64,000 nt of DNA, taken from NCBI RefSeq assembly GCF_016862935.1, contig NZ_BONX01000020.1:1-64000 (forward strand), given 5' to 3'. The notes beneath the pieces are model-generated. The model was not told the origin of the DNA, ran no database searches, and worked only from the letters and a program-made list of their open reading frames with translations. Source of the stretch: Plantactinospora mayteni. GTDB lineage: Bacteria > Actinomycetota > Actinomycetes > Mycobacteriales > Micromonosporaceae. This document shows positions 56,640 through 64,000 of this stretch, piece after piece. The number at the start of each line of letters is the position of its first letter. Within the stretch, counting starts at the first letter, position 1. Made by a program: the position numbers and the translations under genes.

Positions 56640-57293
56640 TCAGCGGCGGCGGGCCAGGGTGAGACCGTCGGCGATCGGCAACATCACCAGTTCGACCCGC
56701 TCGTCATCGAGTACCGCCTCGTTGAACTCGGCGATCGCCCGGTCGGCCACGGTCTGCGGGGCCAGGATCCGGCCGCCCCGCAGCACGTTGTCCACCACGA
56801 TCAACCCACCGGTACGCATCCTCGGCACCAACTCGGCCCAGTAGCTCGGATAGCCCGGCTTGTCGGCGTCGACGAAGGCGAAGTCGAGGTGTGGCTCCAC
56901 CGGCAGGCTCCGCAGGGTTTCGGCGGCCGGGCCGATCCGCAGCTCGATCCGGTCCTCGACCCCGGCCCGCGCCCAGTAACGGCGGGCGACCGCCGTGTAC
57001 TCCTCCGAGATGTCGAAGCAGGTCAACCGGCCGTCGGCGGGTAGGCCACGGGCGATCGCCAACGAGGAGAGCCCGGTGAACGTGCCGACCTCGACCGCCT
57101 GCCGGGCGTTCACCAGCCGGGTCAGGAAGGTGAGTAGCCCGGCCTGCTCCGGGGCGATCTGCATCTCGGCGTCGGCCGGCAGCAGGGCGACCGTCTCGTC
57201 GATCAGCTCCCGGGCCAGGGCGTCCGGCGGGGAGCCGTGCGCCAGGACGTACGCGTGCAGGTCTTCGGTGAGCGGGATCGACTTCGTCGGCAC
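56640..57293 (-). CDS. O-methyltransferase (class I, catechol-type)
   Basis: A 217-residue SAM-dependent O-methyltransferase of the Methyltransf_3 family. The SAM-binding motif is EVGTFTGLSSLAIARGLP, followed by CFDISEEYTAVAR and the metal-binding FVDADKPGYPSYW, then VVDNVLRGGRI. Substrates of relatives are catechols, caffeoyl-CoA or secondary metabolites; none can be named here. It lies 45 bp downstream of maf on the same strand and may be co-transcribed with it. Confidence 0.9.
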   Translation of the reverse strand: MPTKSIPLTEDLHAYVLAHGSPPDALARELIDETVALLPADAEMQIAPEQAGLLTFLTRLVNARQAVEVGTFTGLSSLAIARGLPADGRLTCFDISEEYTAVARRYWARAGVEDRIELRIGPAAETLRSLPVEPHLDFAFVDADKPGYPSYWAELVPRMRTGGLIVVDNVLRGGRILAPQTVADRAIAEFNEAVLDDERVELVMLPIADGLTLARRR

Positions 57294-57338
57294 TGCTCGA
57301 CGCTATGCCAGGTTGGCGGCGGGCGGTAGCGGTTCTCG

Positions 57339-58064
57339 TCAGTGTGGGTCGGCCGCCGCTGTCGCCGCGGTCTCGGGAGTGATGCCGGACGGCGTCGTCG
57401 GGTCGGCCCAGAGGTCGGTGATCCGCAGGTCGAGTTCGCCGAGCAGGGTGCGGAACAGCGGCAGGGAGAGCCCGATCACCGTACCGGGATCGCCGTCCAG
57501 CCGGTCGACGAACGGGCCACCCAGCCCGTCGATGGTGAACGCGCCCGCCACCTGCAACGGCTCACCCGTCGCGACGTACGCGGCGATCTCGTCGTCGGTG
57601 ATCTCCGCGAAGTAGACGGCGGTGGCGGCGACCCGGGCCACCTCGCGCCCGCTCGACAGGTCGATCAGGCAGTGCCCGGTGTGCAGCACGCCACTCTTGC
57701 CCCGCATCGCCTGCCAGCGGCGGGTCGCCTCGTCCGGGTCGGCCGGCTTGCCGAGGATCTCCCCGTCGAAGGCGAGCACCGAGTCGCAGCCGAGTACGAG
57801 CGTACGGAGCGGGGATCCGATCCCGCTGCCGGCGCCGTTGCCGGCGCTGCTGCTGTTCAGGTCCGCGCCGAAACGCTCGGCTACCGTCCGTGCCTTCAGT
57901 TGGGCCAGTGTGAGGCTCAGCGCTTCCGGGGTCGAGGGGTCCACCTGCGACTCGTCGACCCCGCTGACCAGTACGTCCGGCTCGATGCCAGCGGCTTGCA
58001 GGAGCTTGCGTCGAGCCGGACTCGCCGAGGCGAGCACCAGGCGTAGCCGATGTGTCGTCTGCAC
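57339..58064 (-). CDS. maf: Maf family nucleoside triphosphate pyrophosphatase
   Basis: A 241-residue Maf protein, which hydrolyses non-canonical or modified nucleoside triphosphates. The start LVLASASPARRKLLQAAG, the catalytic KARTVAERFG region, CDSVLAFDGEILGKP and the terminal VDRLDGDPGTVIGLSLP are present. A Gly/Ser-rich insertion lies around residues 78-90. GTG 58064 follows a TAGCGT -10 box by 8 nt. In actinobacteria maf usually neighbours the acyl-CoA carboxylase epsilon and alpha genes, as here but with interruptions. Confidence 0.92.
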   Translation of the reverse strand: MQTTHRLRLVLASASPARRKLLQAAGIEPDVLVSGVDESQVDPSTPEALSLTLAQLKARTVAERFGADLNSSSAGNGAGSGIGSPLRTLVLGCDSVLAFDGEILGKPADPDEATRRWQAMRGKSGVLHTGHCLIDLSSGREVARVAATAVYFAEITDDEIAAYVATGEPLQVAGAFTIDGLGGPFVDRLDGDPGTVIGLSLPLFRTLLGELDLRITDLWADPTTPSGITPETAATAAADPH

Positions 58065-58072
58065 GACGGCCA

Positions 58073-58078
58073 ACGCTA
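58073..58078 (-). promoter_or_regulatory. -10 box for maf, leaderless transcript
   Basis: On the minus strand TAGCGT lies 8 nt before the GTG start of maf. Confidence 0.45.
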
Positions 58079-58132
58079 CCCGCCCCGCGGACCGCTACCT
58101 GCGATCGGGCCGGGTGTTCGCGCGGGTTCTAT

Positions 58133-59278
58133 TCAGAGGCGGCGGGGCCGCTGTCGCCGCCGGACCAGGAGTACCACCAGAAGGGTCACCAACAGGCCGA
58201 GTACGACGAGAGCCACTAGGACACCGATCAGGATCGTCGAGCCGACGTTCGACTTGTTCTCCGGCTCCGGAGCTGCGTTGTCGGCGGGCTGGGTCTGAGT
58301 GGGGCTGGGCGCGGCGCTTGCGCTCGGGTTGGCGCCCCCCTCCAGTGGAGGTACGTCCGCCGTCAGCGCCTTGACCAGGTTTACTACCCCGTACCCGTAC
58401 TCCTCGTCCCGACCGGGCGTCCCCTTGTCGTCAGCGGTAGCCGTGAGCCGATGTACGACTTCCTCCGCCGACAGATCCGGAAACTTACTCCGTACGAGCG
58501 CAGCCGCCCCAGCAACGATCGCAGTTGAGGGGGAGGTGCCGGTGCCGGTTCGGTAGCGCCCGTTGACGGACGTGCTCGAGATGTCGACGCCAGGTGCGCT
58601 GAGGGAAAGTCTCGTGCCTGTCACAGAAATGGCGGCATGCGCTCCCTTTTGGTCGGTCGCGCCAACTGCTACGACTCCCGCTGCTGCGGCGGGAAATTGT
58701 ATTAAAAAGTCCTCCGGTCGGTTTCCTGCTGCTGCGACAATGACGATATCTGCCTCGAGTGCTGCTCTTAATGCTGCGTTCAGGCGAGATGTAGATCCTC
58801 CTCCTGAAGACAGGCTAATTACATCAACTCGTTTCGATACTGCCCATTCGATCGCCTTGGCTGTATCGTCAGTGTCGTGACTTCTATTCCCGTTCCGAAT
58901 TGGAATGATTTTGGCTTTGGGGGCGATTCCCAGGGCGCCGTTGCTCCCGCGACCGTGGGCGGCTATCAGGCCAGCCATCCCGGTTCCATGTCCTCCGGGA
59001 TCGGTATCCTGGCGACCGTCACCCGAACCGTCGCCTTCGGTGACAGTGCCCGTTAGGAGATTGTTGCGAAGGTCAGGATGCGGGTCGACGCCGGTGTCGA
59101 TGACGGCAACAGTGACCCCTTCGCCCTGGCTGATCTTGTGTGCTTCGGTGACTTTCAAGTACCTAAGATGCCATTGGTTGTTCCGCGCCTGATCGGCCTG
59201 GGCTGCCGTGGCAGGTAAAACGGCGACGGCCGTGGCACAAAGGAGTGCCACGGCCGCGCGGGTCGTGCGAAGAATCAC
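58133..59278 (-). CDS. Type VII secretion-associated serine protease (mycosin)
   Basis: A 381-residue subtilisin-type protease of the MycP family. It has a signal peptide (AVALLCATAVAVLPATAAQA), the catalytic Asp in VAVIDTGVDPHPD, His in DPGGHGTGMAGLIA, Ser in TGTSPSTAIVAGAAAL, and a C-terminal membrane anchor (TILIGVLVALVVLGLLVTLL) with a basic tail. It should sit on the outer face of the membrane. Its codons have visibly lower GC between about 58650 and 58900 than the rest of the window. No EccB/C/D/E secretion genes are nearby. The start overlaps the preceding gene by 4 nt. Confidence 0.92.
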   Translation of the reverse strand: MILRTTRAAVALLCATAVAVLPATAAQADQARNNQWHLRYLKVTEAHKISQGEGVTVAVIDTGVDPHPDLRNNLLTGTVTEGDGSGDGRQDTDPGGHGTGMAGLIAAHGRGSNGALGIAPKAKIIPIRNGNRSHDTDDTAKAIEWAVSKRVDVISLSSGGGSTSRLNAALRAALEADIVIVAAAGNRPEDFLIQFPAAAAGVVAVGATDQKGAHAAISVTGTRLSLSAPGVDISSTSVNGRYRTGTGTSPSTAIVAGAAALVRSKFPDLSAEEVVHRLTATADDKGTPGRDEEYGYGVVNLVKALTADVPPLEGGANPSASAAPSPTQTQPADNAAPEPENKSNVGSTILIGVLVALVVLGLLVTLLVVLLVRRRQRPRRL

Positions 59279-60678
59279 CGCTTATAGCCGATCGCTGGGC
59301 CGGGGTCGATCCTGCCGTTATCGCGGCTGGGCAACATGACCGGCGCAACTCCCTCGTCGGTCTCCCACGGGTTATCGGGATCCCATTGCCTAGCCGCCTC
59401 CTCGTCCCTGCTTTGGGTACTAGGACGTGCGCCCGAGCCGACTCCGAACTGACCGCTGCCAATGGAGGTGCGAGTCAGTCCTGAGGCGCCTCGTTGTCCA
59501 GCGCCGCCGAGGCCCGTCGCGCCCCCGCCATTACCACCGATGACGCCGCCAACTGGATTGATGCGTCGAGCTGCCCCAGTCCCGGAAGCAGGCTGCGACA
59601 GACCTGCTCCCGGAGTTCCGCCGATCATTCCGCCTGGAGGCATTGCCCGTGGACCCAAGCCAGAATTCGGGCCGGGTGCTGACTTGTTCATTCCTGGCGG
59701 CAATGTCGACGTCGTTGGATAGCCAGAAGGTAGCCCTGGTGGCTTTGCCCCAGGTGGCAGCCCTGGCGGCTTGGCCCCGGGCGGCAGTGTCGGGGGAATT
59801 GGATGCGGCGGCAGGCCCGGTCCGATGTTTGGCGGCGGAGGTGGAATGACGCTTGGAGGCGTCGGTGGTACGGCCGGGGGCGCAATCGGCCCAGTGCCGC
59901 CGAGGATGGGACCGATGTTTGGCGGCGGAGTCGTGGGGACGACGGTCTGGATGGGAGGAGTCGGAGGTGGAGTGTAGCTCGTGCCTCCGCCCGAAGGCAT
60001 CGGCACAACGGGCGGGAGGACCGGTGCACTTGAACCGCCCATCACCCCACTACTGCCCGACCCGTTTTCGCTACCAGTCTCATCTCTCGAACCGCCCGGA
60101 GTCTTGTACACCGGAGGCTTCCTGAGTTGTACCTGCCCGGTGGCGAGTTCGCTGCTGAGCCCGTACATGATGCTGCGGGCGCGCCAGTTCAGGTCTTCCA
60201 GGTCGGATTGGGTCGTCGGCTGCTGGCCGGCAGGCGGCCGGCCGTTGTTTGCCGTGACCGCCGCGTCGTACTGCTGCTTGGCCTGCTCTTTGGCAAGGTA
60301 CTGCCGGTGGATCTCCTCAAGGTCCCTACGCGACTCCCAGATCGCCTGCGTCACGCCCGTGAGGGTCTGCTGGTTCGCAGCGGCCGTGTCGTAGACGCCC
60401 TGCACCGTTTCGACGAGGTAGTCGAGCCGTGCGACGTACGCCTTCGAGGCTTCGCTCCTCTCCGGCGGCCACGCCTCGATCAGGTTCTCGCGGTACTGCT
60501 TCAACCGCCACAGATGCAGCGAGCTGAGCTCGGAAGTCTTCCGCCAACCGCTGACGTGCTGCCAGTGCGTGTCCGTCTGTTGGTTGGCCAACAACTCCCA
60601 CATCTGCCGGACGTTCTGGGCCGTCCAGTTGGTCGTGCCGGAGATCTGGCCGCTCGACCCGCCTCCATCATCAAGCAT
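59275..60678 (-). CDS. Pro-rich protein of a type VII secretion-like module
   Basis: A 467-residue protein of unknown function. Residues 1-175 are helical (TNWTAQNVRQMWELLANQQT, WRLKQYRENLIEAWPPERSE) with a YLAKE stretch that fits the YxxxD/E type VII secretion signal. Residues 190-400 are Pro/Gly-rich with repeats such as PPNIGP and PPGAKPPGLP. The C-terminus carries RQWDPDNPWETDEGVAPV, which I recall as conserved in similar actinobacterial proteins next to mycosins. The overall plan resembles a PPE-type secreted protein; the mycosin downstream may cleave it. ATG 60678 overlaps the upstream gene by 8 nt. Confidence 0.7.
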   Translation of the reverse strand: MLDDGGGSSGQISGTTNWTAQNVRQMWELLANQQTDTHWQHVSGWRKTSELSSLHLWRLKQYRENLIEAWPPERSEASKAYVARLDYLVETVQGVYDTAAANQQTLTGVTQAIWESRRDLEEIHRQYLAKEQAKQQYDAAVTANNGRPPAGQQPTTQSDLEDLNWRARSIMYGLSSELATGQVQLRKPPVYKTPGGSRDETGSENGSGSSGVMGGSSAPVLPPVVPMPSGGGTSYTPPPTPPIQTVVPTTPPPNIGPILGGTGPIAPPAVPPTPPSVIPPPPPNIGPGLPPHPIPPTLPPGAKPPGLPPGAKPPGLPSGYPTTSTLPPGMNKSAPGPNSGLGPRAMPPGGMIGGTPGAGLSQPASGTGAARRINPVGGVIGGNGGGATGLGGAGQRGASGLTRTSIGSGQFGVGSGARPSTQSRDEEAARQWDPDNPWETDEGVAPVMLPSRDNGRIDPGPAIGYKR

Positions 60679-61135
60679 TGGGGCTCCCCGTGTTCTCTGT
60701 GCCGCCCTGCGGCGCTGTCGCGTTCTGCGACCCGGGTGGCGGCGCCGCCGCTGCACCAGTTTCGTCGAGCGCGGTCTCGACGTCGCTGACCCGGGCGCGC
60801 GAGAACGCGTCGGCCTGGCCGTAGTTCCTGCTGACCGTCTCGGCGGCGGTGGCGAGGCCACCCGTGCCATCGCCGACATCCCAGACACGTGTGGAGGTGT
60901 CCTGCTGGACGTTCCGGTGCGCCTCGAAGAAGGACACCAACTCGGCGAAGCCATCGTGCGGCGACGGCAGGTTGGGAAGCATGTCCGACTGGACTTCTTC
61001 CATGTGTGGTACGTAGTTCTTCTGGACCTCGGCGAGGAGCTGCTGGGCGAACTCTTCCATCCGCTGGATGTCAGCTTCTATGGCACCGCCGTAGTCGCGC
61101 AGCCACGCCGGGCCGCGGTCTTCCTCAGGTATCAC
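60671..61135 (-). CDS. Small helical protein with YxxxD motif, type VII substrate-like
   Basis: A 154-residue helical protein of unknown function, first gene of the mycosin operon. The middle has YVPHMEEVQSDMLPNLP and VSFFEAHRNVQQDTSTRVWD. The helix ending SRNYGQADAF contains YGQAD, which fits the YxxxD secretion signal of type VII substrates. The C-terminal 35 residues are Ala/Pro-rich and disordered. There is no signal peptide, as expected for such substrates. GTG 61135 has a GGGGAGAAG ribosome site. Confidence 0.65.
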   Translation of the reverse strand: MIPEEDRGPAWLRDYGGAIEADIQRMEEFAQQLLAEVQKNYVPHMEEVQSDMLPNLPSPHDGFAELVSFFEAHRNVQQDTSTRVWDVGDGTGGLATAAETVSRNYGQADAFSRARVSDVETALDETGAAAAPPPGSQNATAPQGGTENTGSPNA

Positions 61136-61240
61136 GTCTTCTCCCCAGGTGCTACGTACTGCCCCATACCAAGGTTAGTGGGTACAGGCCGGTGTGGGCA
61201 GCCCCGTCGGGTGGCCCGGAGCAGGTCAGTCCGGAGCAGG

Positions 61241-61477
61241 TCAGTGGGGAAGCCCGGAGACCCGCCAGGCGTCACGGCCAACGTGGGCCGGCATGCCGGA
61301 CGGGGACACCGTACCGGGACGACTCCTCCGTGCCCAGGTTGACACGGCGGCGGCTCGGGCCGATGTGGCCGGTCGGTGACGAAGAAAGATCGCCCCGACC
61401 AGGGCGGCCAGTTCCTCCGGTGTGGGGGTACCTCGGACCACCCGGACCACCCGGAGCAGCGGTTCTTCGTCAGCCAT
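61241..61477 (-). CDS. accE: Acyl-CoA carboxylase epsilon subunit
   Basis: A 78-residue epsilon subunit, a small protein that in actinobacteria stabilises the complex of carboxyltransferase and biotin subunits. The family pattern PLLRVVRVVRGTPTPEELAALVG and the end STWARRSRPG...WRVSGLPH are clear. In other actinobacteria this gene directly follows the carboxyltransferase (accD/pccB); here the upstream neighbour is a divergent Ser/Thr kinase. Its stop codon lies inside a 15-bp tandem duplication (61216-61230 and 61231-61245). Confidence 0.85.
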   Translation of the reverse strand: MADEEPLLRVVRVVRGTPTPEELAALVGAIFLRHRPATSARAAAVSTWARRSRPGTVSPSGMPAHVGRDAWRVSGLPH

Positions 61478-61484
61478 GGCATTG

Positions 61485-61490
61485 AGGGTA
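61485..61490 (-). promoter_or_regulatory. -10 box for accE
   Basis: On the minus strand TACCCT lies 7 nt before the accE ATG, so the gene appears to have its own leaderless promoter. Confidence 0.5.
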
Positions 61491-61556
61491 CGTCCTCGTC
61501 AATTGGCGGGCGTCTCAGATAGGCGTGCCGAGGGTGTGACTCTTGTTGCCGTTGGG

Positions 61557-61562
61557 TACCGT
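61557..61562 (+). promoter_or_regulatory. -10 box for the second Ser/Thr kinase
   Basis: TACCGT lies 6 nt before the GTG at 61569, consistent with a leaderless message. TGTGAC 16 bp upstream may be the -35 box. Confidence 0.45.
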
Positions 61563-61568
61563 CCACGG

Positions 61569-63689
61569 GTGTCTAGTGCGCCTCCACAACTCATCGCTGA
61601 CCGGTACCGACTTGTCGAGCCACTCGGCCAGGGCGGGATGGGTCGGGTCTGGAAGGCGCGGGACGAGGTGCTGCACCGGGACGTCGCGATCAAGGAATTG
61701 GTCCCGCCACCCGGGCTGACCGAGGACGAGCGCCGGGAGATGCGCGAGCGCTCGCTCCGCGAGGCACGGGCGATCGCCCGGCTCAACAACGCCAACGTGG
61801 TACGGGTCTTCGACGTGCTGCGTACCGACGGTGACCCGTGGATCGTCATGGAGTACGTCCCGTCGCGGTCGTTGCAGGACGTCCTGGCCAGCGACGGGCC
61901 GGTGTCGCCGACCCGGGCCGCCGAGATCGGGCTGGGGGTGCTCGGCGCGTTGAAGTCCGCGCACCGGGCCGGGGTGATGCACCGGGACGTGAAGCCCGGC
62001 AACGTGCTGCTCGGCGACGACGGCCGGGTGGTGCTGACCGACTTCGGGCTCGCCACCGTGCCGGGGGACCCGAACGTGACCCGTACCGGGCTGGTGCTGG
62101 GGTCGCCCGCGTACATCGCGCCGGAGCGGGCCCGGGACGGCACGGCCGGGCCGGAGGGCGACCTCTGGTCGCTGGGCGCGACGCTCTACGCCGCCGTCGA
62201 GGGGCAGTCACCGTTCGCCCGGCCGTCCGCGATCGCGACGTTGGCGGCGCTGGCCACCGAACCACCACCGGTGTCGCGCCGGGCCGGCCCGCTCAAGGCC
62301 GTGCTCACCGGACTGTTGCGCAAGGACCCGACGAGTCGGGTCAACGCCGAGGTGGCGGAGCGGTTGCTCCGTCGCGCGGCAGGCCGGCGCAGGAATCCCG
62401 GGATGTCACTACTGGATGGGGTACGCCGACCAGGGCCGAACGGCCCGCGCGAACCGGGCGAGCCGCGTACCCGGATCGTGCCGTTGCCGGCGCCCCGACC
62501 GGCCCCCGCCGCCCCGCCAACCGCACCGGCCGCCGGCCCGGCGGTCCCGCCGGCCGCCGAGACGACCAAGTTGCCGCCCGCCCCGCCGGCCGCCGAGACC
62601 ACGAAGTTGCCGGCCGCCCCACCCGCCGCCGAGACCACGAAGTTGCCGAGCGCTCCACCGGCTGCCGAGACGACCAAGCTGCCCGCACCGCCGGTCGAGA
62701 AGGAGCCGGCGGCGGAGTCACCCGCACCGGCGACGCCGGAGGAACCGGCCAGCTCGGACAGCGTCCGGCCGCCTGCCGAGCCGACGGTCGTCGTCGTGCC
62801 GGGCGGGTCGGCCGACGGGGCCGAGGCGAAGTCGGATCCGGCGCCCACCGCGGTCCAGCCGAAGGCGGAGGCCACCCCGACGCAGTCGCCGGCAGCACAG
62901 CCGGCGGGTCGGGCAGCGATCCCGGCCGGCGGCGACGACGGGTACGACGCTGGAGAGGGCGACCGGCGTGGGCCGCTGGCCTCCGTGGCGGCCGGCAACC
63001 GCCGGATGTGGCTGCTCGGCGGGCTGGTCATACTGCTCCTGCTCGCCCTCGCCGTGGTCGTGCCACTGGCCCGTAACAGTGGGTCGGGCGACCAGGACAA
63101 GGACCCGACCTCCGGTTCCGCGCCGACGAGCCAACCCGCCGGTACGCCGCCCGGCCCCACCGCCAGCGCGCCGCCGACGCCCACCCCGGCCCCGACTTCG
63201 GCCCAGCCGACCCAGCCAGCGGTGACGCCGACGGGGCAGGCTGCTCCGCAGCTACCGGCGGGCTGGCGGCTGCACCGGGACTCGACCGGGTTCTCCGTGC
63301 CGGTGCCGAACGGTTGGACGGTTCGCCGGGACGGCCCGCGGGTGAGGTTCAACGATCCCAACAGCCGGCGGTTCCTGATGATCGACCAGACGAACCAGCC
63401 TCGCCCCGATCCCGTCGCGGACTGGCGGGAGCAGGAGCGCGACCGTCGGGGCAACTACCGGAACTACCAACTGGTGACGATCCAGGCCGTCGACTACTGG
63501 CTGAAGGCCGCCGACTGGGAGTGGCTGCACGATGAGGGCGGGGTGCGGATGCACGTCCGCAACCGGGGCTTCGTCACCAGCAGCAAGAAGGCGTACGCGA
63601 TCCGTTGGGACACCGAGGCCGCCGACTGGGACCGGGAACTCGCCACCTTCAAGATCATCGCGGATGGTTTCCAACCCGCGAAGAGTTGA
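61569..63689 (+). CDS. Ser/Thr protein kinase with repeat-containing linker
   Basis: A 706-residue Hanks-type kinase. The catalytic domain (about residues 12-270) has GQGGMGRVW, VAIKEL, HRDVKPGNVL, DFGLATV and IAPERA. The linker has four tandem 12-residue units of the type PPAAETTKLPxA (62547-62690). A single membrane helix (WLLGGLVILLLLALAVVV, about 479-501) leads to a Thr/Pro-rich stalk and a C-terminal domain of about 140 residues starting GWRLHRDSTGFSVPVPNGW. It has no PASTA repeats and is the same type as the kinase at 27.8 kb. GTG 61569 follows a -10 box; upstream codons lack support. Confidence 0.9.
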   Translation: MSSAPPQLIADRYRLVEPLGQGGMGRVWKARDEVLHRDVAIKELVPPPGLTEDERREMRERSLREARAIARLNNANVVRVFDVLRTDGDPWIVMEYVPSRSLQDVLASDGPVSPTRAAEIGLGVLGALKSAHRAGVMHRDVKPGNVLLGDDGRVVLTDFGLATVPGDPNVTRTGLVLGSPAYIAPERARDGTAGPEGDLWSLGATLYAAVEGQSPFARPSAIATLAALATEPPPVSRRAGPLKAVLTGLLRKDPTSRVNAEVAERLLRRAAGRRRNPGMSLLDGVRRPGPNGPREPGEPRTRIVPLPAPRPAPAAPPTAPAAGPAVPPAAETTKLPPAPPAAETTKLPAAPPAAETTKLPSAPPAAETTKLPAPPVEKEPAAESPAPATPEEPASSDSVRPPAEPTVVVVPGGSADGAEAKSDPAPTAVQPKAEATPTQSPAAQPAGRAAIPAGGDDGYDAGEGDRRGPLASVAAGNRRMWLLGGLVILLLLALAVVVPLARNSGSGDQDKDPTSGSAPTSQPAGTPPGPTASAPPTPTPAPTSAQPTQPAVTPTGQAAPQLPAGWRLHRDSTGFSVPVPNGWTVRRDGPRVRFNDPNSRRFLMIDQTNQPRPDPVADWREQERDRRGNYRNYQLVTIQAVDYWLKAADWEWLHDEGGVRMHVRNRGFVTSSKKAYAIRWDTEAADWDRELATFKIIADGFQPAKS
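62547..62690 (+). repeat. Four tandem 36-bp repeats in the kinase linker
   Basis: Units start at 62547, 62583, 62619 and 62655. Each encodes the 12-residue unit PPAAETTKLPxA with few base changes. Two adjacent Thr residues per unit could be phosphorylation sites. Confidence 0.8.
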
Positions 63690-64000
63690 CAGGCGTGACC
63701 TCAGTCCTCACAAATGCATGATCAACAAGGCGGCTGCGTTCACGTCATACACCCTCCTCGGCCACGTGCCGCAAAGGCGCCGCCGCATTTCGTGAGGTCA
63801 GACCGCAAATGGCGGCTGCCGTACCGGCGTCGATAGTGTTCATGACACCGGGGGCATGGCCAGCCAAGCTCTGCCTCGATGGCGGCGGCGTTGCGCAAAC
63901 CCGTATCGCAAGTTTTCCTCAAGATCGCTGCGCAACTCTCGGACTGTAGGGGAAACGGTGGCACAGTCTCCGGAATGAAGCGCAGGATTATCGCCAGCAT
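63690..64000. other. Region after the second kinase, lower GC
   Basis: No gene is convincing. GC is visibly lower than elsewhere. An ATG at 63975 begins MKRRIIAS and could be the start of a plus-strand gene that continues beyond the window. A minus-strand frame with CPRCHEH across this region shows no recognisable family. Confidence 0.3.

Noticed and set aside
63740-64000. A minus-strand frame with CPRCHEH at the end of the window
   Set aside because: It is open at the window edge, has no recognisable family and lies in a region with unusual composition; not enough to support a gene.

Overview
This 64 kb window is very GC-rich, with G or C at most third codon positions, and looks like the chromosome of a filamentous actinobacterium, most likely Micromonosporaceae. 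The main signs are a conservon signalling operon, a CydDC exporter next to a BlaI/M56 pair, an actinobacterial-type acyl-CoA carboxylase alpha subunit with a separate epsilon subunit, a GuaB1-type IMPDH-related protein, a mycosin-type protease, and many genes whose start codon lies 6-8 nt after a TAnnnT -10 box (leaderless transcripts). No rRNA, tRNA, CRISPR array, prophage or intact insertion sequence was seen. The window is chromosomal core plus small accessory modules.

Layout. 0.1-4.5 kb: nucleoside salvage (thymidine phosphorylase, adenosine deaminase) around a DUF4272 protein and an RlmA-like rRNA methyltransferase. 5-10 kb: a complete conservon (sensor kinase, roadblock protein, DUF742 protein, small GTPase). 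10.4-15.3 kb: a lipoprotein ligand-binding protein, an unusual protein whose N-terminus looks like a degenerate IS110 transposase and whose C-terminal tail matches the conservon kinase tail, and an acidic hypothetical protein. 15.4-21 kb: PadR regulator, CydC, CydD, M56 peptidase and BlaI, with a perfect BlaI-like operator in front of cydD. 21-27.7 kb: deoxyribose and nucleobase salvage (two aldehyde dehydrogenase-family genes, deoC, upp, a GOLPH3-family gene, a phosphosugar mutase). 27.8-38.6 kb: Ser/Thr kinase, acyl-CoA mutase large subunit, M20 amidohydrolase, DUF4349 lipoprotein, a metallo-beta-lactamase remnant, two poorly characterised proteins and an ABC transporter. 38.7-44.4 kb: a sensor kinase without a neighbouring response regulator, gamma-glutamylcyclotransferase-like protein, a flavoprotein disulfide reductase, and a PadR regulator with a frameshifted membrane gene.

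44.5-50 kb: the circularly permuted ATP-grasp / alpha-E / transglutaminase operon, then a short threonyl-tRNA synthetase lacking the editing domain. In front of this synthetase is an apparent ribosome-mediated attenuator: an 18-codon leader peptide with three consecutive Thr codons, a pause hairpin that starts at the third Thr codon, a possible antiterminator and a terminator hairpin. This is the most striking regulatory element found. A TetR regulator with its own operator follows. 50.3-58 kb: GuaB1, acyl-CoA carboxylase alpha, a PadR-regulated two-gene ABC exporter with matching operators at both promoters, an O-methyltransferase and Maf. 58.1-61.1 kb: a three-gene type VII secretion-like module (small YxxxD protein, Pro-rich protein, mycosin) of visibly lower GC, lying between Maf and the acyl-CoA carboxylase epsilon subunit, genes that are near neighbours in other actinobacteria. 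61.5-63.7 kb: a second Ser/Thr kinase with tandem repeats in its linker.

All assignments come from reading translations and motifs by eye. No similarity search or folding program was run.
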